Assembly: GCA_045596485.1 (NCBI GenBank)
Contig: JAZOCL010000086.1
Coordinates: forward strand, 1-7,554
Reading direction: 5' to 3'
Source of the DNA: SIG440 sp045596485
GTDB lineage: Bacteria > Bacillota > Clostridia > Monoglobales > Monoglobaceae
Length of the DNA stretch: 7,554 nt
Under the pieces are notes generated by a model. It saw only the letters and a program-made list of their open reading frames with translations. It had not been told where the DNA came from and did no database searches. A program made the position numbers and the translations under genes. This document shows, in pieces, positions 5,419 through 7,554 of the stretch (within the stretch, counting starts at the first letter, position 1; the number at the start of each line of letters is the position of its first letter).

Positions 5419-7554
5419 TCAAATATTATCAAACATTGAAATCTGGCTGGTTTCGGTCATACCCTTAAGGCAGCCGTTTTCTGCAAGAGTTTCGATTACC
5501 ACCTTGGTGAGCTTTGCCCTTTGCTTCAAGTCCTCAATGGACATAAACTCGCCTTCCTTACGTGCTTCCACAATATTTTGGGCCGCCGCATCGCCAACAC
5601 CCTGAAAGGCATTGATGGGAAGACGTATTTTGCCGTCAACCCTCTGGAACTTGAAGGCATCGGACTCATAAAGGTCAACAGGCATAAACTCAATGCCACG
5701 CTGATACATCTCGTGAACAATCTCACAGATTGTGAACACGCTCTTTTCGGTTGCCGACCAGTCGTTCTGGTGCTCAAGCATTCTCTTCATTTCGGAAAGC
5801 AGGTGCTCGTCGCCCTTTGCCATAATCTTTCCGTCAAACAAATCTGCACGAACGGTGTAATATGCAATATAAAATTCCAAAGGATAGTGAACCTTGAAAT
5901 AGGCAACTCTGAACGCCATCATAACATAAGCCGCAGCGTGGGCTTTGGGGAACATATACTTGATTTTCTTACAGGAATCAATATACCATTCGGGAACTTT
6001 GTTTTCAACCATTGCCTTTTCAAAGTCCTCAGGCATACCTTCCTTTGCGGCACGACCCTTGCGGACAAACTCCATTATTGTAAACGCCATCTTTGGCTCA
6101 ACGCCCTTGTTCATAAGATATGTCATAATATCATCACGAACACCGATAACCTCCGAAAGGGTTGCTGTTCCTGCCTTGATAAGCTCCTGAGCATTTCCCA
6201 GCCACACGTCCGTTCCGTGGGATAGACCTGCAATGAGCACAAGCTCATAAAAGGTTGTGGGAAGGGTGTCAAGAAGCATCTGCCGTGTAAAGGACGTACC
6301 AAACTCAGGAATACCAAAGGTTCCCACCTTGCTCTTTATCTGCTCGGGGGTAACACCGATGGTTTCGGTGCTTGAGAATATCCTCATAGTTTCGGGGTCG
6401 TCAAGGGGAATCTTTGTTGCGTCAAGTCCCGTAAGGTTTTCAAGCATACGGATTGTTGAAGGGTCATCGTGACCCAAAATATCCAGCTTGAGCAGATTAT
6501 CGTGAATCGAATGGAAATCGAAGTGAGTTGTGATAATTCCCGACTCCTTCTTCTCTGCCGGATGCTGAACGGGACAGAAATCGTGAATGTTCATTGTTTT
6601 TGGGCATACAATAATGCCGCCCGGATGCTGTCCTGTTGTACTTTTCACGCCAACAAGTCCCTTTGAAGCTCTTTTCAGCTCTGCACGGGTGGGTTTTATC
6701 CCCTTTTGCTCATAGTATTTTCTGGCATAGCCGATTGCGTTCTTCTCGGCAATTGTACCGATTGTTCCTGCCTTGAACACAAAGCCCTCGCCAAAGAGCT
6801 CTTCAACGTATTTGTGGGCTGTTGCCTGATATTCGCCCGAAAAGTTCAGGTCAATATCGGGAACCTTGTCCCCCTCAAAGCCAAGAAAGGTCTCAAAGGG
6901 AATGTTAAAGCCGTCCTTTGTCATCCTTATTCCGCAGTCAGGGCAGTCCTTGTCGGGCATATCAATGCCGATATTATATTCGCCGTTTGTGAAGAATGTA
7001 CTCTTCTTGCATTTTGGGCAGATATAGTGGGGCGCAAGGGCATTAACCTCGGTAATGCCTGCTAGATACGCCGCAAAGCTGGAGCCGACCGAACCACGGG
7101 AGCCAACCAGATAGCCTGCCTCGTTTGATTTTTTTACCAGCTTGTGGGCTATCATATACATAACCGCATAGCCGTAGCCCAAAATACAGCCAAGCTCCCT
7201 GTCCATTCTCTTTTGAACAATTTCGGGAAGGTCGTCGCCATAAACCTCGTGAGCACGCTTTCGGCACATATTCTCAAGATCCTGCTCACAATTTTCGATT
7301 GAGGGGGGATATGAACCGTCTTTGAGAGGCTCAATATCCTCAATCATATCTGCCACAAGCCTTGTGTTTGTAACAACAACCTCATACGCCTTTTCCTTGC
7401 CCAGATAGCTAAACTCGCTGAGCATTTCGTCTGTGGTTCTGAAAAACAGCGGAGCCTGATTGTCGGCATCCTCATAGCCTTGTGCACCAAGAAGAACCTT
7501 TGGGAACATAGCCTCCTCGGGGTCCATAAAATGAACGTCACAGGTAGCGACAAC
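5419..7554 (-). CDS. polC: DNA polymerase III alpha subunit, PolC type, N-terminus beyond the window
   Basis: PolC is the main replicative DNA polymerase of low-GC Gram-positive bacteria and carries its own 3'-5' exonuclease. The visible 711 residues are the C-terminal half of a protein usually near 1,400-1,450 residues; the frame stays open to the right edge. The first residues, ATCDVHFMDPEE, are the end of the PHP domain. Next come GYLVGSRGSVGSSF (about 147-160), a four-cysteine zinc site CPKC...CPDC (about 179-207), and PDIDLNF (about 232-238) with two catalytic aspartates. The third lies in LLKLDILGHD (D358), 125 residues after the first. The fingers region includes FPKAHAAAYVMMAFRVAYFK (about 535-554). 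The tail holds QISMF, resembling a beta-clamp-binding motif. The CPKC/CPDC zinc site and family-C PolC spacing distinguish it from DnaE. The TGA stop is 40 nt before tex, suggesting a shared transcript. Confidence 0.98.
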   Translation of the reverse strand, partial: VVATCDVHFMDPEEAMFPKVLLGAQGYEDADNQAPLFFRTTDEMLSEFSYLGKEKAYEVVVTNTRLVADMIEDIEPLKDGSYPPSIENCEQDLENMCRKRAHEVYGDDLPEIVQKRMDRELGCILGYGYAVMYMIAHKLVKKSNEAGYLVGSRGSVGSSFAAYLAGITEVNALAPHYICPKCKKSTFFTNGEYNIGIDMPDKDCPDCGIRMTKDGFNIPFETFLGFEGDKVPDIDLNFSGEYQATAHKYVEELFGEGFVFKAGTIGTIAEKNAIGYARKYYEQKGIKPTRAELKRASKGLVGVKSTTGQHPGGIIVCPKTMNIHDFCPVQHPAEKKESGIITTHFDFHSIHDNLLKLDILGHDDPSTIRMLENLTGLDATKIPLDDPETMRIFSSTETIGVTPEQIKSKVGTFGIPEFGTSFTRQMLLDTLPTTFYELVLIAGLSHGTDVWLGNAQELIKAGTATLSEVIGVRDDIMTYLMNKGVEPKMAFTIMEFVRKGRAAKEGMPEDFEKAMVENKVPEWYIDSCKKIKYMFPKAHAAAYVMMAFRVAYFKVHYPLEFYIAYYTVRADLFDGKIMAKGDEHLLSEMKRMLEHQNDWSATEKSVFTICEIVHEMYQRGIEFMPVDLYESDAFKFQRVDGKIRLPINAFQGVGDAAAQNIVEARKEGEFMSIEDLKQRAKLTKVVIETLAENGCLKGMTETSQISMFDNI

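Noticed and set aside
5521..6225. A 234-codon plus-strand ORF opposite polC
   Set aside because: It is antisense to highly conserved polymerase sequence and has no motif of its own.

Overview
The window looks like chromosomal DNA of a low-to-moderate GC member of the Firmicutes, most likely class Clostridia. The evidence is a PolC-type replicative DNA polymerase, purine-rich Shine-Dalgarno sequences, a Soj/Spo0J-type ParA-ParB pair and two perfect copies of the 16-bp parS palindrome TGTTTCACGTGAAACA. Every convincing gene lies on the minus strand, so transcription runs from high to low coordinates. No genus can be named from this stretch alone.

Layout in transcription order. At the right edge is the C-terminal 711 codons of polC (7554 to 5419, 5' end outside the window), then tex (5378 to 3222) and a MATE-family multidrug exporter (3220 to 1883). 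Gaps are 40 nt and 1 nt, so these three look like one transcription unit. The unit ends at a rho-independent terminator (1870 to 1836) just after the MATE stop codon. Next is a non-coding interval of about 330 bp with two parS sites 72 bp apart, several inverted repeats, and a sigma-70/sigma-A-like promoter (-35 at 1608-1603, -10 at 1585-1580). That promoter drives parA/soj (1546 to 782) and then parB/spo0J (758 to the left edge, 252 codons visible, C-terminus missing).

How the parts work together. ParB binds the two parS sites beside its own operon, loads as a CTP-dependent sliding clamp, and works with the ParA ATPase to separate or organise the origin region. PolC is the main replicative polymerase. 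Tex is a nucleic-acid-binding factor linked to transcription. The MATE protein is an ion-coupled exporter with no clear functional link to the others. Because parS sites cluster near oriC in most bacteria, the replication origin is probably not far away, but no oriC (no DnaA-box cluster) was seen here.

The genes are ordinary housekeeping types, and I see no convincing undescribed system. The part worth a second look is the 1547-1882 intergenic region. There a parS site overlaps the MATE terminator, both parS sites lie inside a longer 20-bp direct repeat, and about 150 bp of inverted-repeat-rich sequence has no assigned function.
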